A DNA stretch of 42,301 bases from an uncultured Cyclobacteriaceae bacterium (GTDB lineage Bacteria; Bacteroidota; Bacteroidia; Cytophagales; Cyclobacteriaceae), in the NCBI GenBank assembly GCA_947492745.1, contig CANLOE010000063.1:1-42301 (forward strand), in the 5' to 3' direction. The notes under the pieces are model-generated. The model did no database searches. It was not told the DNA's origin and saw nothing but the letters and a program-made list of their open reading frames with translations. Of the stretch, positions 29,580 through 37,140 are shown piece after piece (the stretch's first letter is position 1; each line of letters begins with the position of its first letter). A program made the translations under genes and the position numbers.

Positions 29580-29966
29580 ATGAGAAAAAAAATAGTGATA
29601 TCAACTTTGGGTCTTTTGGTGCTTGTATCTGCATCCTTCTTTTTTAGAACAAATGAAGTTACCGTTTATCTAGGCATTGCAAACGCAGAACTGAATGAGC
29701 TTCCAATAAAGGTGTCCATCGATGAAAAAGAAATTTTCAAAGGTTCCATTGCAAATAATCCGTTCAAATATGAGCTTTTAAAAACTAAATTAAGCCCAGG
29801 AATACATTCTTTATCGATAATAACCGATAGTGGGTATCGTGAAGAAAAAGATTTTTTCGTCCTATTGAACCAACACTTGGTGATTGAATATTATTCTCCT
29901 TGCGAGGAAGAAAATAAACAATGTTTTGATGTAAGGAACATGTTCAGGAAATTCAGGTTGGAGTAA
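29580..29966 (+). CDS. Candidate immunity protein to the zincin Rhs toxin
   Basis: This 128-aa protein has an N-terminal hydrophobic segment (IVISTLGLLVLVSASFFF) that is either a signal peptide or an anchor. The rest is a small beta-rich domain with two Cys in SPCEEENKQCF. No family recognised. The position 11 bp after the toxin stop and the shared AT-rich composition make an immunity role likely. Export to the periplasm would imply the metalloprotease acts outside the cytoplasm. Confidence 0.6.
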   Translation: MRKKIVISTLGLLVLVSASFFFRTNEVTVYLGIANAELNELPIKVSIDEKEIFKGSIANNPFKYELLKTKLSPGIHSLSIITDSGYREEKDFFVLLNQHLVIEYYSPCEEENKQCFDVRNMFRKFRLE

Positions 29967-30021
29967 CTTCCCCCCTGCCGTAAGCTTTTAACTTCGTAAT
30001 ACTGGGAAAGCTCCCACTGGT

Positions 30022-30038
30022 CCTCGTTTAGCGATAGC
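30022..30038. repeat. Truncated CCTCGTT hairpin unit
   Basis: CCTCGTT followed by TAGCGATAGC is the left half of a hairpin present complete at 41376-41401. The expected right arm AACGAGG is absent; sequence switches directly to the tail of a hydrolase toxin gene. It marks a recombination junction. Confidence 0.65.
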
Positions 30039-30040
30039 CC

Positions 30041-30298
30041 AAGGGGCCCGCTTCTGGTGATTTAGGTGACCATGTTGACAGAGAGATACCTGACAATGTA
30101 AAAGAGGTTACGAATTATTACCAAACAAATCCCTCAAAGATAAGGTCTCGCGGAGGCGAAGCGAAAGCGGAAGATGATAAGAAGACAAGTGTACAAAACA
30201 TAAGAGTGGCAGATAAGGATGTTACTCATAGCAACATTGATGAAAAAGTTCAACCTCTTGTTATAGAAGAGATTAAAAGAAAGGTAGGCAATGATTAA
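30041..30298 (+). pseudogene. Detached 3' end of hydrolase toxin gene
   Basis: The frame starting at 30041 is open to a TAA at 30296-30298 but has no start codon. Its first 30 codons (GPASGDLGDHVDREIP...) are the same as codons near the end of the toxin at 40498-41385; that copy then breaks off. The following part, ending with KDVTHSNIDEKVQ and a basic tail, is therefore the authentic C-terminus of the hydrolase. It probably supplies the catalytic His (the H in DVTHSN). It overlaps the next gene by 8 bp, as toxin-immunity pairs often do. Confidence 0.75.
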
Positions 30299-30599
30299 TT
30301 TGGTGAAGATACTGTTAGCTGCGATTCCGTTTAGTGCAATTTCTTTTGCTGTCTTCTTTTGGGATGAGTACTTCTATGGTGGCAAGCTTATAAATTTTGA
30401 AAGCCAGTTTCTTACAACTATGTTTTCCTTCCTGATAATTGTTCTTCCTTTTTTGGTTTTACCACTGAGTATATATCTATTGGTTAAAAGGAAAGTTTCC
30501 ACGATATGGGAAAAAATGGTTTTATTGCTTCCATTGCCGCATTTGCTTTTATTGGTGATTTATCTTTATCTAGGTTTACAACAAGATTATCCTCAATAG
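30291..30599 (+). CDS. Small membrane protein, presumed immunity to the hydrolase toxin
   Basis: This 102-aa protein has three hydrophobic segments (LLAAIPFSAISFAVFFW; MFSFLIIVLPFLVLPLSIYLLV; HLLLLVIYLYLG) and is an inner-membrane protein. The start ATG lies inside the last codons of the detached toxin end, a coupled arrangement typical of toxin-immunity pairs. The family is not recognised. If the partner is a lipase-like toxin, an inner-membrane immunity factor fits a target at the membrane. It seems intact although its toxin is broken. Confidence 0.6.
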   Translation: MINLVKILLAAIPFSAISFAVFFWDEYFYGGKLINFESQFLTTMFSFLIIVLPFLVLPLSIYLLVKRKVSTIWEKMVLLLPLPHLLLLVIYLYLGLQQDYPQ

Positions 30600-30630
30600 A
30601 CGGCATTTAAATGTAGAATAAGGAGCTCCA

Positions 30631-31641
30631 ATGCCACTACCTTCGGCACACCTGCGGGCGATGTCTTTGTCGGGGTGGAAAGGAACTACTCCCTTTGGGA
30701 TGACCTTTAACTCTTATAACAGGGCGAAGGGGACGGGGAACCGGTTCCTTTATAACGGGAAGGAGAAGATCGAGGAACTGGACCTGGGGTGGTACGACTA
30801 TGGGGCAAGAAACTATGATGCCGCTCTGGGCAGGTTTTTCAATCCGGACAGGTTCGCGGAGAAGTATTACGATTTCACACCCTATCAGTATGGAGCGAAC
30901 AATCCCATCAAATATATTGATGTCAACGGTGATAGTCTTTGGGTAACTCACAAGACTGGATTTTTGGGGTTAGGCGGAAAACGAACTCTTCTCTATGAAA
31001 ATGGAAACCTCTACAACAAAGACGGATCAGCTTATGCAGGAAAGGTTAAAGGATACCTTGGAAAGGTTAAGGGAGCACTTGATGATATTAATACAGTTAC
31101 CTCAGGCCAGGGTTTGCTACGACAATTAGAAGGTTCTGATTTTAATTTTACTATTCAGAAAGGCAGCAATAGATTTGAACCTTCAAGTGTTGCAAGGGCA
31201 GGCTTAGCTTTACAGGCTCCAGGTATGGCAGCGATGGCCGGATCAGGAGGTGATATTTTTTGGAAACCGGGAGCTAGTAATTCAGGCCCTAATCAACTGG
31301 GGAATACAGCAAGGCCGAGCTTCATCGGTCTAACCCACGAATTGGGGCATGCCTCTATGGCAGAGCAGGGGCGGCAAGATCTTTCATTCTTTGCACCTGG
31401 ACATGCAGACCCTAACTTGAGTCGAGTTACGAATGATGAGCTTAATGCTGCGCATATTGAGAATCAGGTAAGGAGTGAACATGGAATACCTCTAAGGCAG
31501 TTCTATACCCGTGATGCATCCGGTGCTGGTTTTATGAGATTTTTACGGCCAGCTACTTCAATCAACTCACAGACTGGGCATAATTACCTGATAAGTAATC
31601 CAGTTCAAATAAGATATGTTGGGCCAAATTCTGGGAGGTAG
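30631..31641 (+). CDS. Orphan Rhs C-terminal cassette, M91-like metallopeptidase toxin
   Basis: A displaced cassette. Its first 19 codons read out of frame through a 58-bp piece copied from the pre-toxin region at 39550-39607, so the ATG at 30631 is probably accidental. From PFGMTFNSYNRAKG it follows the Rhs core (same as residues 1384 onward of the main Rhs protein) to NPIKYIDVNGDS. The toxin domain is about 220 aa with HELGH (residues 236-240 of this frame) and, after it, ELNAAHIENQVRSEHGIPLR. The zinc site plus the later 'EN-x-R-x-E-x-G-x-P-L-R' pattern resembles M91 (NleD-type) peptidases found as effectors. The domain appears complete. It lacks an Rhs N-terminus, so it would act only after recombination onto the main gene. 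Confidence 0.75.
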   Translation: MPLPSAHLRAMSLSGWKGTTPFGMTFNSYNRAKGTGNRFLYNGKEKIEELDLGWYDYGARNYDAALGRFFNPDRFAEKYYDFTPYQYGANNPIKYIDVNGDSLWVTHKTGFLGLGGKRTLLYENGNLYNKDGSAYAGKVKGYLGKVKGALDDINTVTSGQGLLRQLEGSDFNFTIQKGSNRFEPSSVARAGLALQAPGMAAMAGSGGDIFWKPGASNSGPNQLGNTARPSFIGLTHELGHASMAEQGRQDLSFFAPGHADPNLSRVTNDELNAAHIENQVRSEHGIPLRQFYTRDASGAGFMRFLRPATSINSQTGHNYLISNPVQIRYVGPNSGR

Positions 31642-31643
31642 TT

Positions 31644-32150
31644 ATGAGGAGGATTTTATACTACTTTCTGCCCATCATTTGTTTATTGCTCACAGATTGT
31701 TCACGTAAAATGATAGACGTTCAATCTAGTGTTAAGCGACCATACTTTGTCCTTGAAATGGAGAAAGCAGACCTATATTTTTCTAAAGAAGATGTACTGC
31801 AAGAAGCAAAGTCTGAAATAGAAAATGAAAAGAGAGCAGAGACCGGGAAACTTCTACAGGATGCCTATGAAAAGGTAAAAGAATCAAATTTTGATACCCT
31901 TTCTTTCCCACTTAAACTTTCTTCAGACGTAAATGACGACCTGCTGAAAAGCTCTCACTTACTGGTTTACCTGACATTTTACGATCTGTTAAAAGTAGGC
32001 CAGGTGAGAGTGCACAATAAGCAGGCCGATGAATTTGAAGATAAGGTTTCCTACAAGTACGAAAAAACCGATCTCGGTCAAAGAGGAGAAGTTTTTTACT
32101 TGAATGATGGTACAGAGTTTTATTACCATGCCATTGCTTTAGGCGAGTAG
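31644..32150 (+). CDS. Lipoprotein, presumed immunity to M91-like toxin
   Basis: This 168-aa protein has a signal peptide ending in a lipobox (LLLTDCS, Cys at about residue 19). A helical, charged mature part follows, with KEDVLQEAKSEIENEKRAETGK and a C-terminal beta segment. The gene begins 2 bp after the toxin stop. The family is not recognised; the pairing is by position. A periplasmic, membrane-tethered immunity protein suggests that the cognate peptidase acts in the periplasm. Confidence 0.65.
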   Translation: MRRILYYFLPIICLLLTDCSRKMIDVQSSVKRPYFVLEMEKADLYFSKEDVLQEAKSEIENEKRAETGKLLQDAYEKVKESNFDTLSFPLKLSSDVNDDLLKSSHLLVYLTFYDLLKVGQVRVHNKQADEFEDKVSYKYEKTDLGQRGEVFYLNDGTEFYYHAIALGE

Positions 32151-32178
32151 GTTCAAATACAAATAAGATGATACTATT

Positions 32179-32204
32179 GAAAGCCCTGCTTCGGCAGGGC
32201 TTTC
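32179..32204. terminator. Bidirectional terminator
   Basis: GAAAGCCCTGC and GCAGGGCTTTC form a perfect 11-bp stem capped by the stable TTCG loop, between two convergent genes. The stop codon of the minus-strand regulator overlaps its last base. Confidence 0.9.
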
Positions 32205-32551
32205 TATTGCGCCAGATTGGTCTGAGTCTCTTCAATTTTAGAATAGAAGCTGAAAGCCTTCAGCATTTTTTTGATGATGTGTTTGTCCTCGTCCTTTAGC
32301 TGTTCATATCCTTTTAGCAGCTTGGTCATCTCAGGATCATTGATGAACAGCGAGTAACCCAACCCAGTGAGGTAATCCAAAGAAACTTGTAAAGCAGAAG
32401 CCAACTTACGAGCCACATCAATAGAAGGCATGGTATCATTTTTTTCATAGCGAGAAATCAACCGCTTATTAATACCAGTCGCTTTTTCCAGATCATCCTG
32501 CGTGAAACCCTTCTCCTTCCTTGTATCCGCTAGCCTTGTTCCAAAATCCAT
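32204..32551 (-). CDS. XRE-family transcriptional regulator
   Basis: This 115-aa protein has an N-terminal helix-turn-helix of the Cro/CI type (residues 5-62: FGTRLADTRKEKGFTQDDLEK, then NKRLISRYEKNDTMPSIDVARKLA). It is followed by the common LDYLTG linker and a short helical tail. It is divergent from the AAA+ gene at 32731, and the 180-bp spacer contains inverted repeats that could be its operators. It likely controls the recombinase element beside it, or its own transcription. It may instead be an independent regulator; nothing in the protein decides this. Confidence 0.85.
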   Translation of the reverse strand: MDFGTRLADTRKEKGFTQDDLEKATGINKRLISRYEKNDTMPSIDVARKLASALQVSLDYLTGLGYSLFINDPEMTKLLKGYEQLKDEDKHIIKKMLKAFSFYSKIEETQTNLAQ

Positions 32552-32555
32552 AGAA

Positions 32556-32573
32556 TAGAAATATATTTTTCTA
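32556..32573. promoter_or_regulatory. Candidate operator of the XRE regulator
   Basis: TAGAAA-tatatt-TTTCTA is a perfect 6-bp inverted repeat, starting five bases before the regulator's start codon. Autoregulation is inferred from position. Confidence 0.4.
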
Positions 32574-32617
32574 TAAATATAGCTTCAAAAACACCTTAAT
32601 CCTACTGTTAAAGACTA

Positions 32618-32647
32618 ATCAGAGTACTGATAGTTCTTTTATGTTTG
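32618..32647 (+). promoter_or_regulatory. Candidate promoter and operator of the recombinase operon
   Basis: TATGTTTG (32640-32647) matches the Bacteroidota -7 consensus TAnnTTTG. ATCAG-AGTA-CTGAT (32618-32631), a perfect inverted repeat, lies just upstream, where a repressor would block transcription. A -33 TTG box is not clear. A further CCACT-GATA-AGTGG repeat lies at 32690-32703. Confidence 0.35.
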
Positions 32648-32730
32648 TATTATTCCACTTAAATATAGATTACTGTATAATCAAAAAATCCACTGATAAG
32701 TGGAGAAAAAAATTACAAAAAATCTAAGGC

Positions 32731-34251
32731 ATGAAAAGCAAACTCAACACAACCAACTCAGACCACATCACTTATCAGCATCCACCGATGGACATAACCG
32801 TGTTAGGCGGTATCCGCTTAGAAGGCTTGGACAGGATGAGAGCTACCCTGAAAATACAAGTAGAACACCTGAGCTTACGCCACAATCTGGACTTATACAA
32901 TGACACTCAAACCGAAAAACTGATCAGAAAAATAGCCGAGCGATTAGAAATCGGAACGAGTGTAGCAGCATCCGCACTCACAGACCTGACGGATGAACTA
33001 GAGCAGTACAGATTGCAAGAAATCGAGAAGCAACAAATGAGTAATAAAAGCCAAAAGAAGCTGCTCACACCACAAGAAATCAAAGAAGCGAAAACCTACC
33101 TGTCTGCTCCAAACTTAATGCAACGAACCATGGAAGACATCGGCAGAGCTGGTGTGATCGGTGAAGAGATCAACAGACTTTTGATGTACATCATCTTTAC
33201 CAGCAGGAAACGAGAGCATCCTTTGCACATTATCAGTCTTGGAAGCTCAGGAATCGGAAAGACCCATTTACAAGAGAAGGTAGCTGCACTGATCCCTGAA
33301 GAAGATAAATTGGAAATTACTACACTAAGCGGAAATGCCTTTTACTACTTCGGTCAGCAGGAACTAAGAAACAAGCTCATACTCATAGAGGACCTGGACG
33401 GAGCAGATGAAGTGCTGTACCCACTTCGAGAAATCAAATCAAAGCGAAAGATCACCAAGACTGTAGTAGTCAAGAATACCAAAGGAGAAACCAGAACCGT
33501 GAGCCTGACCGTAGAAGGCCCCGTTTGTGTGGCAGGATGCACCACTAAAGAATCACTCTATGAGGATAATGCCAACAGATCCTTCCTGATCTATATAGAC
33601 GAAAGCAAAGAACAGGATAGTAAAATCATGGCTTATCAAAGAAAGCTCTCAGCAGGAAAGATAGACGTGTCATTACAAAATAGTGTCCGTGATACCTTCC
33701 AGAATATGCAAAGAACATTAGTACCCGTGAGCATTAGAAACCCCTATGCAGAAAAGCTCCAGATCCCCGAAGAAGTGTTTAAGCCGAGAAGATCCAATGC
33801 GCATTATCTGGCATTTATCGAAGCAGTGACTTTTTATCACCAATACCAAAGAGAGTCCAAGGTGGACACCCAAACAGGGGAAATGTATATCGAGACAACT
33901 TTAGAGGATATAGCAGAAGCCAATAAGCTCATGAAAGAAGTATTGATACGCAAGAGTGATCCGTTAAGCTCAGCCTGTAGGAAGTATCTGGAATGGCTCA
34001 AAACGTGGTTGAATATCTCTAAGAAAACCAGCTTCACGAACAAAGAAGTAAGGCAGAATATCCGCATCAACCCGAGCAATCAAAAGCGGTACATGATCCA
34101 GCTACAGGACCATGACTATGTGCAGAAAATACAAGGAGAGAAAGGCAAAACCCACCATTATGAGATTACCAACCTAGAAGAATACGAAAAACTAAAAGAC
34201 GGCATTAGCGGTGTACTGGACAAGATATTGGCAGGACTCAAGAAGAAATAG
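32731..34251 (+). CDS. AAA+ primase-helicase-like ATPase of a mobile element
   Basis: This 506-aa protein has a P-loop GSSGIGKT (171-178) and a Walker B IEDLDG (E220, D221). The preceding region opens with DITVLGGIRLEGLDRMRATLK, a segment I associate with longer CHC2-zinc-finger primase-like proteins of Bacteroidota mobile elements. Here no zinc finger or TOPRIM domain precedes it, so the protein is either a shorter relative or N-terminally truncated. The C-terminus has a winged-helix-like part (FTNKEVRQNIRINPSNQKRYM). Expected role: replication or DNA remodelling of the element. Followed by the recombinase genes in the same direction, with a spacer of 127 bp. The gene is AT-richer than the surrounding Rhs core and appears acquired. 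Confidence 0.75.
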   Translation: MKSKLNTTNSDHITYQHPPMDITVLGGIRLEGLDRMRATLKIQVEHLSLRHNLDLYNDTQTEKLIRKIAERLEIGTSVAASALTDLTDELEQYRLQEIEKQQMSNKSQKKLLTPQEIKEAKTYLSAPNLMQRTMEDIGRAGVIGEEINRLLMYIIFTSRKREHPLHIISLGSSGIGKTHLQEKVAALIPEEDKLEITTLSGNAFYYFGQQELRNKLILIEDLDGADEVLYPLREIKSKRKITKTVVVKNTKGETRTVSLTVEGPVCVAGCTTKESLYEDNANRSFLIYIDESKEQDSKIMAYQRKLSAGKIDVSLQNSVRDTFQNMQRTLVPVSIRNPYAEKLQIPEEVFKPRRSNAHYLAFIEAVTFYHQYQRESKVDTQTGEMYIETTLEDIAEANKLMKEVLIRKSDPLSSACRKYLEWLKTWLNISKKTSFTNKEVRQNIRINPSNQKRYMIQLQDHDYVQKIQGEKGKTHHYEITNLEEYEKLKDGISGVLDKILAGLKKK

Positions 34252-34423
34252 CCTGCCCCGCACTTGATGCAGGGTTCATAGCAGTTCAAACCAGTTCAAT
34301 GATAGTATGAACAAGTAAATCCATAGAATATCAATCAGTTACAGTAAAAGTTCAAAAATCCAGAAAACACATACCGAGGTGAAAAAAGTCGAGAGCCTCG
34401 ACAAACAATTATCTACTGCAATC

Positions 34424-35446
34424 ATGAAGAAGTTAATCCTACAAAATGCCTCTTATCGCTACCTAGAGCAGAGTTTTAAAGAATGGCTGGACGTTCAGGG
34501 CTATGCACCAAGTACTGTGTATGTACTGCCCAATCAAATCAGGGAACTGCTCCACTACCTGGAAACCAAGGAAATCCACCACATCAAAGAACTGAATAGT
34601 AAGCACATCGAAAGTTATTACCGGCAGCTAAAGGAAAGAAGCAATCAAAGGCGTGGCGGTGGAATCAGCAATGCACATCTAAATAAGCACATCCAGAGCC
34701 TGAGAAGATTTACCGAATACCTGCGGAAAGTAGGAAGGTTGGAGATACCGGAAATCAATCTGAAAGACGAAGAGACGGAATCCAAGATCATCTACCTGAC
34801 CAAAGAAGAAATCCAATTACTGTTCAGATCCACTTACCAGAAACCAGAGAAAAAGCCTAACATATCAGAAGCAGTTTTTGAAGCGATACGATCAAGAGAC
34901 AGGGCAATGCTCGCCATCTTTTACGGTTGTGGTTTGAGAAGAACGGAAGGTGTAAGCCTAGACATTGGAGACATCAACTTCGATCGTTCCATCCTGCATG
35001 TGAGAAAAGGAAAGAACTACAAAGAGAGGCTGGTTCCGATCAGCAAAACCAATCTGAAATATTTAACCGAATACGTCTACGACCACAGACCAGAACTAAC
35101 GAAAGGAAGTAAAACAGAATCTCTGTTCATCGCTTACACGACCGGTAAAAGAATGCAGGGACAGAGCTTGTTCATCAGGCTTAAAAACCTGCAATATCAA
35201 ACAGGAAACCAAGACCTGATCCAAAAGGAAATAGGACTCCATACACTCAGGCACTCGATTGCCACACACTTTTTACAAGCAGGAATGAAGCTGGAAAGCA
35301 TTAGTAGATTTTTAGGACACAGTAGCTTGGGATCAACACAAGTGTACACCCATGTAGCAGGAATCCCACTGGAAAAAGCACAACCGTTCAACAACCTGAA
35401 AAGCTATGATCCAATCCAATTATCAGAAGATGAAAAAGAGTTTTGA
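34424..35446 (+). CDS. Tyrosine recombinase 1 (catalytically complete)
   Basis: The protein is 340 aa from the ATG at 34424 (a GTG at 34379 would add 15 residues). The N-terminal SAM-like DNA-binding domain has the pattern FKEWLDVQGYAPSTVYVL and LNKHIQSLRRFTEYLRK. The catalytic domain carries all active residues: Arg in GCGLRRTEGVSL, Lys in VRKGKN, HxxR in HTLRHSIATH, His in FLGHSSL and Tyr in TQVYTHV. It should cut and rejoin DNA. The end overlaps the next recombinase by 17 bp (or 41 if the earlier ATG of the next gene is used), indicating joint translation. XerC/D-like, but the tandem organisation is that of a transposable element, not a chromosome-dimer resolvase. Confidence 0.9.
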   Translation: MKKLILQNASYRYLEQSFKEWLDVQGYAPSTVYVLPNQIRELLHYLETKEIHHIKELNSKHIESYYRQLKERSNQRRGGGISNAHLNKHIQSLRRFTEYLRKVGRLEIPEINLKDEETESKIIYLTKEEIQLLFRSTYQKPEKKPNISEAVFEAIRSRDRAMLAIFYGCGLRRTEGVSLDIGDINFDRSILHVRKGKNYKERLVPISKTNLKYLTEYVYDHRPELTKGSKTESLFIAYTTGKRMQGQSLFIRLKNLQYQTGNQDLIQKEIGLHTLRHSIATHFLQAGMKLESISRFLGHSSLGSTQVYTHVAGIPLEKAQPFNNLKSYDPIQLSEDEKEF

Positions 35447-36329
35447 AGCCTATCTAAAATCCCAAGCGTTCAGTAGCAAGAGCATTGAAAGAAGATTGGT
35501 CGTGATCGGGATGTTCTGGCAATGGCTGGAAAAAGAGAATCTGGAAGCTGAGCAAGTGAGTTACAATGACCTGATGTTGTACATGAAATACAAAAGCCAA
35601 AAAGGAGCATCACAAAGAACCTTGCAGCATTACATGGGAGTTGTCAAGCACTTTTACGAACATCTGATCAGAGAAGAAAAAGTAAGTACTAATCCAGCTT
35701 CTGACATCAAGGTAAAAGGAGTCAAAAGAAAAGCACTTTACCACATCCTGGAAACTCATGAACTACACCAGCTCTACAATCAATATCCATCGGAAACGCT
35801 CAAAGACAGAAGAAACAAAGTGATGCTGGGACTACTGGTTTATCAGGGTTTAAAGACGGATGAAGTAGCGAAACTGGAAGTAAGCAATATCAATCTAAGG
35901 GAAGGAAAAATAGACGTTCCAGGAGGCATCAGAAGCAACAGTAGAGACATGAGATTAGAAGCCCATCAGGTAATGGACATGTATGACTACATCTTACAGG
36001 TACGGCCGGAAATCCTGCAAATGAACCCAAAGAGGAAAAGCCAACAGAAACAGGAAACAGATCAATTATTTATCGGAGAAGGTGGGAACTGTTACAGCTT
36101 TAGCAACTTTATGACCCAACTCATGATCAAAGCAAGAAAGCTCAATCCAATGGTGGTAAACGCCAAACAACTAAGGGCATCAGTGATCACCAAATGGCTG
36201 AAAAGGTACAACCTGAGAGAAGTTCAATATCTGGCAGGTCATCGCTACATCGGCAGTACAGAAAGCTTTTTAGAGAATGAAATGGAAGGGCTACAGGAAG
36301 AAGTTCAGCAATATCATCCGTTAGGTTAG
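35430..36329 (+). CDS. Tyrosine recombinase 2, lacking catalytic residues
   Basis: The protein is 299 aa with a XerC/D-like fold: N-terminal FEAYLKSQAFSSKSIERRL and GASQRTLQHYMGVVKHFYEHL, then a catalytic-type domain. In this domain Arg I is changed (YQGLKTDEVAKL has K for R), the HxxR box reads KQLRAS (K for H) and the nucleophile position in AGHRYIGSTESFLENE is Phe, not Tyr. The second Arg and the GH motif are kept. It probably binds DNA and assists recombinase 1 without cutting. The ATG at 35430 is preferred (MKKSFEAYLK); ATG 35406 would extend it by eight residues. It overlaps the preceding gene. Confidence 0.85.
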   Translation: MKKSFEAYLKSQAFSSKSIERRLVVIGMFWQWLEKENLEAEQVSYNDLMLYMKYKSQKGASQRTLQHYMGVVKHFYEHLIREEKVSTNPASDIKVKGVKRKALYHILETHELHQLYNQYPSETLKDRRNKVMLGLLVYQGLKTDEVAKLEVSNINLREGKIDVPGGIRSNSRDMRLEAHQVMDMYDYILQVRPEILQMNPKRKSQQKQETDQLFIGEGGNCYSFSNFMTQLMIKARKLNPMVVNAKQLRASVITKWLKRYNLREVQYLAGHRYIGSTESFLENEMEGLQEEVQQYHPLG

Positions 36330-37140
36330 GAAGGGTCAGTAGTTGGCTCCCTATGGGTCGCCATGCAAAGTTCAGTGCAACCTGACAGTGAGTATTTTTA
36401 GTTGGAAAGCCCCATCGGGGGGCAATCCAACCAACTTGGTAAAGCGGTGTGCCTGTGGTGCGTTGGTCAGTCTGCGCTCCGTAAAAATGCAAATCCCCCG
36501 CCTTAAAACATGCGCTCCACACTGATAGGTTTTTGATATGATCCAGCTTTAGCTGAAGCACAGCAGGGAAAGCGGTATCAGAGTGCAGCGCATATTTAGC
36601 CCCCACACAAGGCCATTTGCATTTTACTCCACTTGCTGCCCATCCGCTCCTCGTCACGGCTGTTCTCACTGTCTTTTTGATCTAATTGATTGCCCCCGGC
36701 AGGTAGGAAAAAAGACAGCTTCTCAGCCCATGTTTGTGCGGGCCTGCGGCCACCGCCAGTACCGTACAGCTCGCGCAATGCCAACCCACATCCCAAAGCT
36801 GTACGCACTGCCAGCCGTTCCCTCTGGTCTCTTTACCTGGCAGGCTGTCGGTGGCACCCGCAGGCGGCCCGCAAGAATCCAACGCTCAAAACCCAAGGCC
36901 GTTAGCTCAAGACTGTTTTACCAAAAAAGACTACATGACGAGTTCAGCTAAACCTTCCGCGCGGGTGAAACATTATTGCCCCGATCAAAGATCAGTTGCC
37001 CGCTTGGATCATTTTTTTGAATGACAAAAGCCCACTACGTGAGTCCTTCAAAATGACGTTTTTGTAACGGCTTTTGCCCTTCAAAAAAACGTCTACGCTT
37101 CCATTACGTATAAAATGTTCTTATCTTGACGGCTAATAGG
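36330..37140 (+). ncRNA. ORF-poor structured region 3' of the recombinases
   Basis: About 800 bp with no credible protein. Composition is less AT-rich than the recombinase genes. Directly after the stop lies a hairpin GTTGGA-aa-GCCCC...GGGGC-aa-TCCAAC (36401-36431). Further on, 36737-36873 folds as a branched structure with outer arms TGCGGGCC/GGCCCGCA and CCACCG/CGGTGG, and inner hairpins CGTACAGCT/AGCTGTACG and TGCCAG/CTGGCA. Near the end are CAAAAGCC/GGCTTTTG (37023-37076). It could be an untranslated structured RNA or the folded end of the mobile element used by the recombinases. Which strand is functional is unknown. Confidence 0.45.

Noticed and set aside
36187-36669. 160-codon minus-strand frame over the end of recombinase 2 and the non-coding region
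   Set aside because: Half of it is antisense to recombinase 2. The other half lies in the structured region, where pairing constraints can leave open frames by chance. Its sequence did remind me of hypothetical proteins annotated elsewhere, which may only show that the non-coding region is conserved.
36690-37024. Several overlapping short frames downstream of the recombinases
   Set aside because: They overlap in different frames with no preferred one, which suits structured non-coding DNA.
34424-37125. Integron integrase and attC array
   Set aside because: The recombinases lack the integron-specific additional domain as far as visible, and the hairpin units at the right edge are not inserted between promoterless single-gene cassettes in attC fashion.
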